Source: Hydractinia symbiolongicarpus
Taxonomy: Eukaryota; Cnidaria; Hydrozoa; Anthoathecata; Hydractiniidae
NCBI RefSeq assembly: GCF_029227915.1
Contig: NC_079879.1
Span: 31,130,501-31,194,500, forward strand
Length of the DNA: 64,000 nucleotides
Direction: 5' to 3'
Part shown: positions 50,168 to 62,119 of the stretch, in pieces
Position numbering within the stretch: the first letter of the stretch is position 1
Layout: each line of letters begins with the position of its first letter
Position numbers and translations under genes: made by a program
The notes under the pieces: model-generated
The model's input: the letters and a program-made list of their open reading frames with translations, nothing else
Told to the model about the DNA's origin: nothing
Databases searched by the model: none

Positions 50168-52880
50168 TCGTTTGCCGGCGATTAAACTTCTTTCATTCAG
50201 CGTCTCATCAAAAATAAAAACATTTTTGAAAACTACAAGTCTCATGCGTTTTAGTGGTGAAAAAATAATTTAAAAAATCGTTCGGGAAATGAGTTTACTC
50301 CCTGGGTACTTTCTTTGTATACTTTTGATTATACGGGCCAAGTCCGGGGTTTACGGGAAATGGCGGGTTTTCGTTTGCCGGCGACTAAACTTCTTTTATT
50401 CAGTGTCTCATCAAAATTGAAAACATTTTTAAAAACTACAAGTCTCATGGGCTTTAGTGGTGAAATAATAATTTAAAAAATCGTTCTGGAAATGAGTTTA
50501 CACCCTGGGTACTTTCTTTGTATACTTTTGACTATACGGGCCGAGTCCGGGATTTACGGGAAATCGCAGGTTTTCGTTTGCCGGCGATTAAACTTCTTTT
50601 ATTCAGCGTCTCATCAAAAATGAAAACATTTTTGAAAACTACAAGTCTTATGCGTTTTAGTGGGGAAAAAATAATTTAAAAAATCGGTCGGGAAATGAGT
50701 TTACTCCGTGGGTACTTTCTTTGTATACTTTTGATTATACGGGCCGAGTCCGGGGTTTACGGGAAATGGCGGGTTTTCGTTTGCCGGCGATTAAACTTCT
50801 TTTATTCAGCGTCTCATCAAAAATGAAAACATTTTTGAAAACTACAAGTCTCATGCGTTTTAGTGGTGAAAATCTAATAAAAAAAATCGTTCGGGAAATG
50901 AGTTTACACCCTGGGTACTTTCTTTGTATACTTTTGACTATACGGGCCGAGTCCGGGATTTACGGGAAATCGCAGGTTTTCGTTTGCCGGCGATTAAACT
51001 TCTTTCATTCAGCGTCTCATCAAAAATAAAAACATTTTTGAAAACTACAAGTCTCATGCGTTTTAGTGGTGAAAAAATAATTTAAAAAATCGTTTGGGAA
51101 ATGAGTTTACTCCCTGGGTACTTTCTTTGTATACTTTTGAGTATACGGACCGAGTCCGGGGTTTACGGGAAATGGCGGGTTTTCGTTTGACGGCGATTAA
51201 ACTTCTTTTATTCATCGTCTCATCAAAAATGAAAACATTTTTAAAAACTACATATCTCATGGGTTTTAGTGGTGAAAAAATAATTTAAAAAATCGTTCGG
51301 GAAATGAGTTTACTTCCTGGGTACTTTCTTTGTATACTTTTGAGTATACGGACCGAGTCCGGGGTTTACGGGAAATGGCGGGTTTTCGTTTGCCGGCGAT
51401 TAAACTTCTTATATTCAGTGTCTCATCAAAAATGAAAACATTTTTGAAAACTACAAGTCTTATGCGTTTTAGTGGTGAAAAAAAAATTAAAAAATCGTTT
51501 TGGAAATGAATTTAGTCACAGGGTACTTTCTTTGTATACATTCGACTATACGGGCCAAGCCCGGGATTTACGGGAAATCGCGGGTTTTTGTTTGCCGGCG
51601 ATTAAACCTCTTTCATTAAGCGTCTCATCAAAAATGAAAACATTTTTGAAAATTACAAGTCTCATGCGTTTTAGTGGTGAAAAAAAAATTTAAAAAATCC
51701 TTCGGGAAATGAGTTTACTCACTGGGTACTTTCTTGGTATACATTCGACTATACGGGCCAAGCCCGGGATTTACGGGAAATCGCGGGATTTCGTTTGCCG
51801 GCGACTAAACCACTTTCATTAAGCGTATCATCAAAAATGAAAACATTTCTGAAAACTACAAGTCTCATGCGTTTCAGTGGTGAAAATTAATTTAAAAAAT
51901 CGTTCGGGAAATAAGTTTACTCCCTGGGTACTTTCTTTGTATACTTTTGACTATACGGGCCAAGCCCGGGATTTACGGGAAATGGCGGGTTTTCGTTTGC
52001 CGGCGATTAAACTTCTTTTATTCAGTGTCTCATCAAAAATGAAAACATTTTTGAAAACTACAAGTCTTATGCGTTTTAGTGGTGAAAAAGAAAATTAAAA
52101 AATCGTTCTGGAAATGAGTTTAGTCACAGGGTACTTTCTTTGTATACATTCGACTATACGGGCCAAGCCCGGGATTTACGGGAAATCGCGGGTGTTCGTT
52201 TGCCGGCGATTAAACCTCTTTCATTAAGCGTCTCATCAAAAATGAAAACATTTTTGAAAACTACAAGTCTCATGCGTTTTAGTGGTGAAAATTAATTTAA
52301 AAAATCGTTCGGGAAATGAGTTTACTCCCTGGGTACTTTCTTTGTATACTTTTGACTATACGGGCCGAGTCCAGGATTTACGGGAAGTCGCGGGTTTTCG
52401 TTTGCCGGCGATTAAACTTCTTTTATTCAGCGTCTCATCAAAAATGAAAACATTTTTAAAAACTACAAGTCTCATGGGCTTCAGTGGTGAAATAATAATT
52501 TAAAAAATCGTTTGGGAAATGAGTTTACACCCTGGGTACTTTCTTTGTATACTTTTGACTATACGGGCCGAGTCCGGGATTTACGGGAAATCGCAGGTTT
52601 TCGTTTGCCGGCGATTAAACTTCTTTTATTCAGCGTCTCATCAAAAAGGAAAACATTTTTGAAAACTACAAGTCTCATGCGTTTTAGTGGTGAAAAAATA
52701 ATTTAAAAAATCGTTCGGGAAATGAGTTTACTCACTGGGTACTTTCTTTGTATACTTTTGATTATACGGGCCGAGTCCGGGGTTTACGGAAAGTGGCGGG
52801 TTTTCGTTTGCCGGCGATTAAACTTCTTTTATTCAGTGTCTCATCAAAAATGAAAACATTTTTAAAAACTACAAGTCTCA

Positions 52881-52907
52881 TGGGTTTATGAATTATAAAT
52901 GGGTTTA
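52881..52907 (+). repeat. Shortened monomer with 26-bp deletion, F2 copy
   Basis: Identical to 22751-22777, at offset 30130 like the flanking markers. Confidence 0.92.
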
Positions 52908-53236
52908 CTCCCTGGGTACTTTCTTTGTATACTTTTGACTATACGGGCCGAGTCCGGGATTTACGGGAAATCGCAGGTTTTCGTTTGCCGGCGATTAAAC
53001 TTCTTTTATTCAGCGTCTCATCAAAAAGGAAAACATTTTTGAAAACTACAAGTCTCATGCGTTTTAGTGGTGAAAAAATAATTTAAAAAATCGTTAGGGA
53101 AATGAGTTTACTCACTGGGTACTTTCTCTGTACACTTTTGATTATACGGGCCGAGTCCGGGGTTTACGGGAAGTGGCGGGTTTTCGTTTGCCGGCGATTA
53201 AACTTCTTTTATTCAGCGTCTCATCAAAAAGGAAAA

Positions 53237-53238
53237 CA
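53237..53238. other. Inversion junction J2, the reverse complement of J1
   Basis: Forward sequence ends CATCAAAAAGGAAAAC at 53237 and reverse-orientation sequence AAGTACCCAGGGTG follows. The bases on both sides are the exact reverse complement of J1 (coordinate sum 77448: 24211 pairs with 53237, 24210 with 53238). J1 and J2 are therefore two copies of one event. Confidence 0.93.
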
Positions 53239-54341
53239 AGTACCCAGGGTGTAAACTCATTTCCCGAACGATTTTTTTTATTAGATTTTCACCACTAAAA
53301 CGCATGAGACTTGTAGTTTTCAAAAATGTTTTCATTTTTGATGAGACGCTGAACAAAAGAAGTTTAATCGCCGGCAAACGAAAACCCGCCATTTCCCGTA
53401 AACCCCGGACTTGGCCCGTGTAATCAAAAGTATACAAAGAAAGTACCCAGGGTGTTAACTCATTTCCAGAACGATTTTTTAAATTATTATTTCACCACTA
53501 AAGCCCATGAGACTTGTATTTTTAAAAATGTTTTCATTTTTGATGAGACGATGAATAAAAGAAGTTTAATCGCCGGCAAACGAAAACCCGCCATTTCCCG
53601 TAAACCCCGGACTCGGCCCGTATACTCAAAAGTATACAAAGAAAGTACCCAGGGAGTAAACTCATTTCCCGAAAGATTTTTTAAATAATTTTTTCACCAC
53701 TAAAACGCATGAGACTTGTAGTTTTCAAAAATGTTTTTATTTTTGATGAGACGCTGAATGAAAGAAGTTTAATCGCCGACAAACGAAAACCTGCGATTTC
53801 CCGTAAATCCCGGACTCGGCCCGTATATTCAAAAGTATACAAAGAAAGTACCCAGGGTGTAAACTCATTTCCCAAACGATTTATTTTATTAGATTTTCAC
53901 CACTAAAACGCATGAGACTTGTAGTTTTCAAAAATGTTTTCATTTTTGATGAGACGCTGAATAAAAGAAGTTTAATCGCCGGCAAACGAAAACCCGCCAT
54001 TTCCCGTAAACTCCAGACTCGGCCCGTATAATCAAAAGTATACAAAGAAAGTACCCAGGGAGTAAACTCATTTCCCGAACGATTTTTTAAATTATTTTTT
54101 CACCACTAAAACGCATAAGACTTTTAGTTTTCAAAAATGTTTTCATTTTTGATGAGACACTGAATAAAAAAAGTTTAATCGCCGGCAAACGAAAACCCGC
54201 CATTTCCCGTAAATGCCGGGCTTGGCCCGTATAGTCAAACGTATACAAAGAAAGTACCCAGGGAGTAAACTCATTTCCCGAACGATTTTTTATATTATTT
54301 TTTCACCACTAAAACGCATGAGACATGTAGTTTTCAAAAAT
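53238..54341 (-). repeat. Inverted copy of the F1/R1 spacer
   Basis: Mirrors 23108-24210 (coordinate sum 77448, changing to 77449 after a one-base indel near 53.69 kb; F1 reads GAAAAATTATTTAAAA there). It includes the TCTAATAAAAAAAATCG variant next to the junction and the TTTATTTTATTAG variant near 53880. Confidence 0.9.
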
Positions 54342-54671
54342 GTTTTTATTTTTGATGAGACGCTGAATAAAAGAAGTTTAATCGCCGGCAAACGAAAACC
54401 CGCCACTTCCCGTAAACCCCGGACTCGGCCCGTATAATCAAAAGTGTACAGAGAAAGTACCCAGTGAGTAAACTCATTTCCCTAACGATTTTTTAAATTA
54501 TTTTTTCACCACTAAAACGCATGAGACTTGTAGTTTTCAAAAATGTTTTCCTTTTTGATGAGACGCTGAATAAAAGAAGTTTAATCGCCGGCAAACGAAA
54601 ACCTGCGATTTCCCGTAAATCCCGGACTCGGCCCGTATAGTCAAAAGTATACAAAGAAAGTACCCAGGGAG

Positions 54672-54698
54672 TAAACCCATTTATAATTCATAAACCCA
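54672..54698 (-). repeat. Shortened monomer with 26-bp deletion, R2 copy
   Basis: Exact reverse complement of 22751-22777 (sum 77449). Immediately to its right R2 lacks one monomer present in the other arms (the homologue of F1 22382-22576). Confidence 0.92.
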
Positions 54699-55424
54699 TG
54701 AGACTTGTAGTTTTTAAAAATGTTTTCATTTTTGATGAGACACTGAATAAAAGAAGTTTAATCGCCGGCAAACGAAAACCCGCCACTTTCCGTAAACCCC
54801 GGACTCGGCCCGTATAATCAAAAGTATACAAAGAAAGTACCCAGGGTGTAAACTCATTTCCCAAACGATTTTTTAAATTATTATTTCACCACTGAAGCCC
54901 ATGAGACTTGTAGTTTTTAAAAATGTTTTCATTTTTGATGAGACGCTGAATAAAAGAAGTTTAATCGCCGGCAAACGAAAACCCGCGACTTCCCGTAAAT
55001 CCTGGACTCGGCCCGTATAGTCAAAAGTATACAAAGAAAGTACCCAGGGAGTAAACTCATTTCCCGAACGATTTTTTAAATTAATTTTCACCACTAAAAC
55101 GCATGAGACTTGTAGTTTTCAAAAATGTTTTCATTTTTGATGAGACGCTTAATGAAAGAGGTTTAATCGCCGGCAAACGAACACCCGCGATTTCCCGTAA
55201 ATCCCGGGCTTGGCCCGTATAGTCGAATGTATACAAAGAAAGTACCCTGTGACTAAACTCATTTCCAGAACGATTTTTTAATTTTCTTTTTCACCACTAA
55301 AACGCATAAGACTTGTAGTTTTCAAAAATGTTTTCATTTTTGATGAGACACTGAATAAAAGAAGTTTAATCGCCGGCAAACGAAAACCCGCCATTTCCCG
55401 TAAATCCCGGGCTTGGCCCGTATA

Positions 55425-58400
55425 GTCAAAAGTATACAAAGAAAGTACCCAGGGAGTAAACTTATTTCCCGAACGATTTTTTAAATTAATTTTCACCACT
55501 GAAACGCATGAGACTTGTAGTTTTCAGAAATGTTTTCATTTTTGATGATACGCTTAATGAAAGTGGTTTAGTCGCCGGCAAACGAAATCCCGCGATTTCC
55601 CGTAAATCCCGGGCTTGGCCCGTATAGTCGAATGTATACCAAGAAAGTACCCAGTGAGTAAACTCATTTCCCGAAGGATTTTTTAAATTTTTTTTTCACC
55701 ACTAAAACGCATGAGACTTGTAATTTTCAAAAATGTTTTCATTTTTGATGAGACGCTTAATGAAAGAGGTTTAATCGCCGGCAAACAAAAACCCGCGATT
55801 TCCCGTAAATCCCGGGCTTGGCCCGTATAGTCGAATGTATACAAAGAAAGTACCCTGTGACTAAATTCATTTCCAAAACGATTTTTTAATTTTTTTTTCA
55901 CCACTAAAACGCATAAGACTTGTAGTTTTCAAAAATGTTTTCATTTTTGATGAGACACTGAATATAAGAAGTTTAATCGCCGGCAAACGAAAACCCGCCA
56001 TTTCCCGTAAACCCCGGACTCGGTCCGTATACTCAAAAGTATACAAAGAAAGTACCCAGGAAGTAAACTCATTTCCCGAACGATTTTTTAAATTATTTTT
56101 TCACCACTAAAACCCATGAGATATGTAGTTTTTAAAAATGTTTTCATTTTTGATGAGACGATGAATAAAAGAAGTTTAATCGCCGTCAAACGAAAACCCG
56201 CCATTTCCCGTAAACCCCGGACTCGGTCCGTATACTCAAAAGTATACAAAGAAAGTACCCAGGGAGTAAACTCATTTCCCAAACGATTTTTTAAATTATT
56301 TTTTCACCACTAAAACGCATGAGACTTGTAGTTTTCAAAAATGTTTTTATTTTTGATGAGACGCTGAATGAAAGAAGTTTAATCGCCGGCAAACGAAAAC
56401 CTGCGATTTCCCGTAAATCCCGGACTCGGCCCGTATAGTCAAAAGTATACAAAGAAAGTACCCAGGGTGTAAACTCATTTCCCGAACGATTTTTTTTATT
56501 AGATTTTCACCACTAAAACGCATGAGACTTGTAGTTTTCAAAAATGTTTTCATTTTTGATGAGACGCTGAATAAAAGAAGTTTAATCGCCGGCAAACGAA
56601 AACCCGCCATTTCCCGTAAACCCCGGACTCGGCCCGTATAATCAAAAGTATACAAAGAAAGTACCCACGGAGTAAACTCATTTCCCGACCGATTTTTTAA
56701 ATTATTTTTTCCCCACTAAAACGCATAAGACTTGTAGTTTTCAAAAATGTTTTCATTTTTGATGAGACGCTGAATAAAAGAAGTTTAATCGCCGGCAAAC
56801 GAAAACCTGCGATTTCCCGTAAATCCCGGACTCGGCCCGTATAGTCAAAAGTATACAAAGAAAGTACCCAGGGTGTAAACTCATTTCCAGAACGATTTTT
56901 TAAATTATTATTTCACCACTAAAGCCCATGAGACTTGTAGTTTTTAAAAATGTTTTCAATTTTGATGAGACACTGAATAAAAGAAGTTTAGTCGCCGGCA
57001 AACGAAAACCCGCCATTTCCCGTAAACCCCGGACTTGGCCCGTATAATCAAAAGTATACAAAGAAAGTACCCAGGGAGTAAACTCATTTCCCGAACGATT
57101 TTTTAAATTATTTTTTCACCACTAAAACGCATGAGACTTGTAGTTTTCAAAAATGTTTTCATTTTTAATGAGACGCTGAATAAGCGAAGTTTAATCGCCG
57201 GCAAACGAAAACCCGCCATTTTCCGTAAATCCCGGGCTTGGCCCGTATAGTCAAAAGTATACAAAGAAAGTACCCAGGGAGTAAACTCATTTCCCGAACG
57301 ATTTTTTATATTATTTTTTCACCACTAAAACGCATGAGACATGTAGTTTTCAAAAATGTTTTTATTTTTGATGAGACGCTGAACAAAAGAAGTTTAATCG
57401 CCGGCAAACGAAAACCCGCCATTTCCCGTAAACCCCGGACTTGGCCCGTATAATCAAAAGTATACAAAGAAAGTACCCAGGGTGTTAACTCATTTCCAGA
57501 ACGATTTTTTAAATTATTATTTCACCACTAAAGCCCATGAGACTTGTAGTTTTTAAAAATGTTTTCATTTTTGATGAGACGATGAATAAAAGAAGTTTAA
57601 TCGCCGGCAAACGAAAACCCGCCATTTCCCGTAAACCCCGGACTCGGCCCGTATACTCAAAAGTATACAAAGAAAGTACCCAGGGGGTAAACTCATTTCC
57701 CGAACGATTTTTTAAATTATTTTTTCACCACTAAAACGCATGAGACTTGTAGTTTTTAAAAATGTTTTTATTTTTGATGAGACGCTGAATGAAAGAAGTT
57801 TAATCGCCGGCAAACGAAAACCCGCCATTTTCCGTAAATCCCGGGCTTGGCCCGTATAATCAAAAGTATACAAAGAAAGTACCCAGGGTGTTAACTCATT
57901 TCCAGAACGATTTTTTAAATTATTATTTCACCACTAAAGCCCATGAGACTTGTAGTTTTTAAAAATGTTTTCATTTTTGATGAGACGATGAATAAAAGAA
58001 GTTTAATCGCCGGCAAACGAAAACCCGCCATTTCCCGTAAACCCCGGACTCGGCCCGTATACTCAAAAGTATACAAAGAAAGTACCCAGGGGGTAAACTC
58101 ATTTCCCGAACGATTTTTTAAATTATTTTTTCACCACTAAAACGCATGAGACTTGTAGTTTTCAAAAATGTTTTTATTTTTGATGAGACGCTGAATGAAA
58201 GAAGTTTAATCGCCGGCAAACGAAAACCTGCGATTTCCCGTAAATCCCGGACTCGGCCCGTATACTCAAAAGTATACAAAGAAAGTACCCAGAGAGTAAA
58301 CTCATTTCCCGAACGATTTTTTAAATTATTTTTTCACCACTAAAACGCATGAGACTTGTAGTTTTCAAAAAAGTTTTTATTTTTGATGAGACGCTGAATG

Positions 58401-58670
58401 AAAGAAGTTTAATCGCCGGCAAACGAAAACCTGCGATTTCCCGTAAATCCCGGACTCGGCCCGTATACTCAAAAGTATAAAAAGAAAGTACCCAGGGAGT
58501 AAACTCATTTCCCGAACGATTTTTTAAATTATTTTTTCACCACTAAAACGCATGAGACATGTAGTTTTCAAAAATGTTTTTATTTTTGATGAGACGCTGA
58601 ACAAAAGAAGTTTAATCGCCGGCAAACGAAAACCCGCCATTTCCCGTAAACCCCGGACTTGGCCCGTATA
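55425..58670 (-). repeat. 3246-bp tandem duplication in R2, copy 1
   Basis: About 16 monomers, including the divergent subfamily, recur 3246 bp to the right (55683 and 58929, 56088 and 59334, 56347 and 59593, 57238 and 60484). The join lies within CTTGGCCCGTATA at 58658-58670. Just before it, about 58553-58670 looks like a patch of the ACATGTAG-type monomer rather than the monomer expected in sequence, so the breakpoint is mosaic. This copy lacks one monomer near 57.74-57.94 kb that copy 2 keeps. Confidence 0.85.
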
Positions 58671-61600
58671 GTCAAAAGTATACAAAGAAAGTACCCAGGG
58701 AGTAAACTTATTTCCCGAACGATTTTTTAAATTAATTTTCACCACTGAAACGCATGAGACTTGTAGTTTTCAGAAATGTTTTCATTTTTGATGATACGCT
58801 TAATGAAAGTGGTTTAGTCGCCGGCAAACGAAATCCCGCGATTTCCCGTAAATCCCGGGCTTGGCCCGTATAGTCGAATGTATACCAAGAAAGTACCCAG
58901 TGAGTAAACTCATTTCCCGAAGGATTTTTTAAATTTTTTTTTCACCACTAAAACGCATGAGACTTGTAATTTTCAAAAATGTTTTCATTTTTGATGAGAC
59001 GCTTAATGAAAGAGGTTTAATCGCCGGCAAACAAAAACCCGCGATTTCCCGTAAATCCCGGGCTTGGCCCGTATAGTCGAATGTATACAAAGAAAGTACC
59101 CTGTGACTAAATTCATTTCCAAAACGATTTTTTAATTTTTTTTTCACCACTAAAACGCATAAGACTTGTAGTTTTCAAAAATGTTTTCATTTTTGATGAG
59201 ACACTGAATATAAGAAGTTTAATCGCCGGCAAACGAAAACCCGCCATTTCCCGTAAACCCCGGACTCGGTCCGTATACTCAAAAGTATACAAAGAAAGTA
59301 CCCAGGAAGTAAACTCATTTCCCGAACGATTTTTTAAATTATTTTTTCACCACTAAAACCCATGAGATATGTAGTTTTTAAAAATGTTTTCATTTTTGAT
59401 GAGACGATGAATAAAAGAAGTTTAATCGCCGTCAAACGAAAACCCGCCATTTCCCGTAAACCCCGGACTCGGTCCGTATACTCAAAAGTATACAAAGAAA
59501 GTACCCAGGGAGTAAACTCATTTCCCAAACGATTTTTTAAATTATTTTTTCACCACTAAAACGCATGAGACTTGTAGTTTTCAAAAATGTTTTTATTTTT
59601 GATGAGACGCTGAATGAAAGAAGTTTAATCGCCGGCAAACGAAAACCTGCGATTTCCCGTAAATCCCGGACTCGGCCCGTATAGTCAAAAGTATACAAAG
59701 AAAGTACCCAGGGTGTAAACTCATTTCCCGAACGATTTTTTTTATTAGATTTTCACCACTAAAACGCATGAGACTTGTAGTTTTCAAAAATGTTTTCATT
59801 TTTGATGAGACGCTGAATAAAAGAAGTTTAATCGCCGGCAAACGAAAACCCGCCATTTCCCGTAAACCCCGGACTCGGCCCGTATAATCAAAAGTATACA
59901 AAGAAAGTACCCACGGAGTAAACTCATTTCCCGACCGATTTTTTAAATTATTTTTTCCCCACTAAAACGCATAAGACTTGTAGTTTTCAAAAATGTTTTC
60001 ATTTTTGATGAGACGCTGAATAAAAGAAGTTTAATCGCCGGCAAACGAAAACCTGCGATTTCCCGTAAATCCCGGACTCGGCCCGTATAGTCAAAAGTAT
60101 ACAAAGAAAGTACCCAGGGTGTAAACTCATTTCCAGAACGATTTTTTAAATTATTATTTCACCACTAAAGCCCATGAGACTTGTAGTTTTTAAAAATGTT
60201 TTCAATTTTGATGAGACACTGAATAAAAGAAGTTTAGTCGCCGGCAAACGAAAACCCGCCATTTCCCGTAAACCCCGGACTTGGCCCGTATAATCAAAAG
60301 TATACAAAGAAAGTACCCAGGGAGTAAACTCATTTCCCGAACGATTTTTTAAATTATTTTTTCACCACTAAAACGCATGAGACTTGTAGTTTTCAAAAAT
60401 GTTTTCATTTTTAATGAGACGCTGAATAAGCGAAGTTTAATCGCCGGCAAACGAAAACCCGCCATTTTCCGTAAATCCCGGGCTTGGCCCGTATAGTCAA
60501 AAGTATACAAAGAAAGTACCCAGGGAGTAAACTCATTTCCCGAACGATTTTTTATATTATTTTTTCACCACTAAAACGCATGAGACATGTAGTTTTCAAA
60601 AATGTTTTTATTTTTGATGAGACGCTGAACAAAAGAAGTTTAATCGCCGGCAAACGAAAACCCGCCATTTCCCGTAAACCCCGGACTTGGCCCGTATAAT
60701 CAAAAGTATACAAAGAAAGTACCCAGGGTGTTAACTCATTTCCAGAACGATTTTTTAAATTATTATTTCACCACTAAAGCCCATGAGACTTGTAGTTTTT
60801 AAAAATGTTTTCATTTTTGATGAGACGATGAATAAAAGAAGTTTAATCGCCGGCAAACGAAAACCCGCCATTTCCCGTAAACCCCGGACTCGGCCCGTAT
60901 ACTCAAAAGTATACAAAGAAAGTACCCAGGGGGTAAACTCATTTCCCGAACGATTTTTTAAATTATTTTTTCACCACTAAAACGCATGAGACTTGTAGTT
61001 TTCAAAAATGTTTTTATTTTTGATGAGACGCTGAATGAAAGAAGTTTAATCGCCGGCAAACGAAAACCCGCCATTTTCCGTAAATCCCGGGCTTGGCCCG
61101 TATAGTCAAAAGTATACAAAGAAAGTACCCAGGGAGTAAACTCATTTCCCGAACGATTTTTTATATTATTTTTTCACCACTAAAACGCATGAGACATGTA
61201 GTTTTCAAAAATGTTTTTATTTTTGATGAGACGCTGAACAAAAGAAGTTTAATCGCCGGCAAACGAAAACCCGCCATTTCCCGTAAACCCCGGACTTGGC
61301 CCGTATAATCAAAAGTATACAAAGAAAGTACCCAGGGTGTTAACTCATTTCCAGAACGATTTTTTAAATTATTATTTCACCACTAAAGCCCATGAGACTT
61401 GTAGTTTTTAAAAATGTTTTCATTTTTGATGAGACGATGAATAAAAGAAGTTTAATCGCCGGCAAACGAAAACCCGCCATTTCCCGTAAACCCCGGACTC
61501 GGCCCGTATACTCAAAAGTATACAAAGAAAGTACCCAGGGGGTAAACTCATTTCCCGAACGATTTTTTAAATTATTTTTTCACCACTAAAACGCATGAGA

Positions 61601-62119
61601 CTTGTAGTTTTCAAAAATGTTTTTATTTTTGATGAGACGCTGAATGAAAGAAGTTTAATCGCCGGCAAACGAAAACCTGCGATTTCCCGTAAATCCCGGA
61701 CTCGGCCCGTATACTCAAAAGTATACAAAGAAAGTACCCAGAGAGTAAACTCATTTCCCGAACGATTTTTTAAATTATTTTTTCACCACTAAAACGCATG
61801 AGACTTGTAGTTTTCAAAAAAGTTTTTATTTTTGATGAGACGCTGAATGAAAGAAGTTTAATCGCCGGCAAACGAAAACCTGCGATTTCCCGTAAATCCC
61901 GGACTCGGCCCGTATACTCAAAAGTATAAAAAGAAAGTACCCAGGGAGTAAACTCATTTCCCGAACGATTTTTTAAATTATTTTTTCACCACTAAAACGC
62001 ATGAGACTTGTAGTTTTCAAAAATATTTTTATTTTTGATGAGACGCTGAATGAAAGAAGTTCAATCGCCGGCAAACGAAAACCTGCGATTTCCCGTAAAT
62101 CCCGGACTCGGCCCGTATA
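58671..62119 (-). repeat. 3246-bp tandem duplication in R2, copy 2
   Basis: The second copy starts again at the divergent subfamily and then continues in the same order as F1 read backwards (coordinate sum 80492) to the window end. It keeps both 609-bp trimers (60484-60699 and 61093-61308 match). It is thus about 203 bp longer than copy 1 over the shared stretch. The right boundary is approximate, because sequence beyond the duplicated stretch is simply the continuation of the arm. Confidence 0.75.

Larger units (their letters stand above)
41488..53237 (+). repeat. Satellite block F2 (forward orientation)
   Basis: F2 repeats F1 10749-23107 with a constant offset of 30739 up to the trimer region and 30130 after it. 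The 609-bp step marks the loss of one trimer. It equally mirrors R1 24211-38193; the arm lengths are 11750 and 13983 bp. Their difference, 2233 bp, is exactly 1624 + 609. Private bases in F2 include TATACCGGCC near 44648 and GTATCCGGG near 49315. F1 private bases that F2 lacks include TGAAAATATT near 16432 and AAAATTACAAG near 20910. No gene is present. Confidence 0.95.

Noticed and set aside
24211-53237. A giant transposon with long terminal inverted repeats (R1 and F2 as arms)
   Set aside because: The arms and the spacer are all the same satellite, no transposase-like frame exists, and no target-site duplication can be defined in a tandem array.
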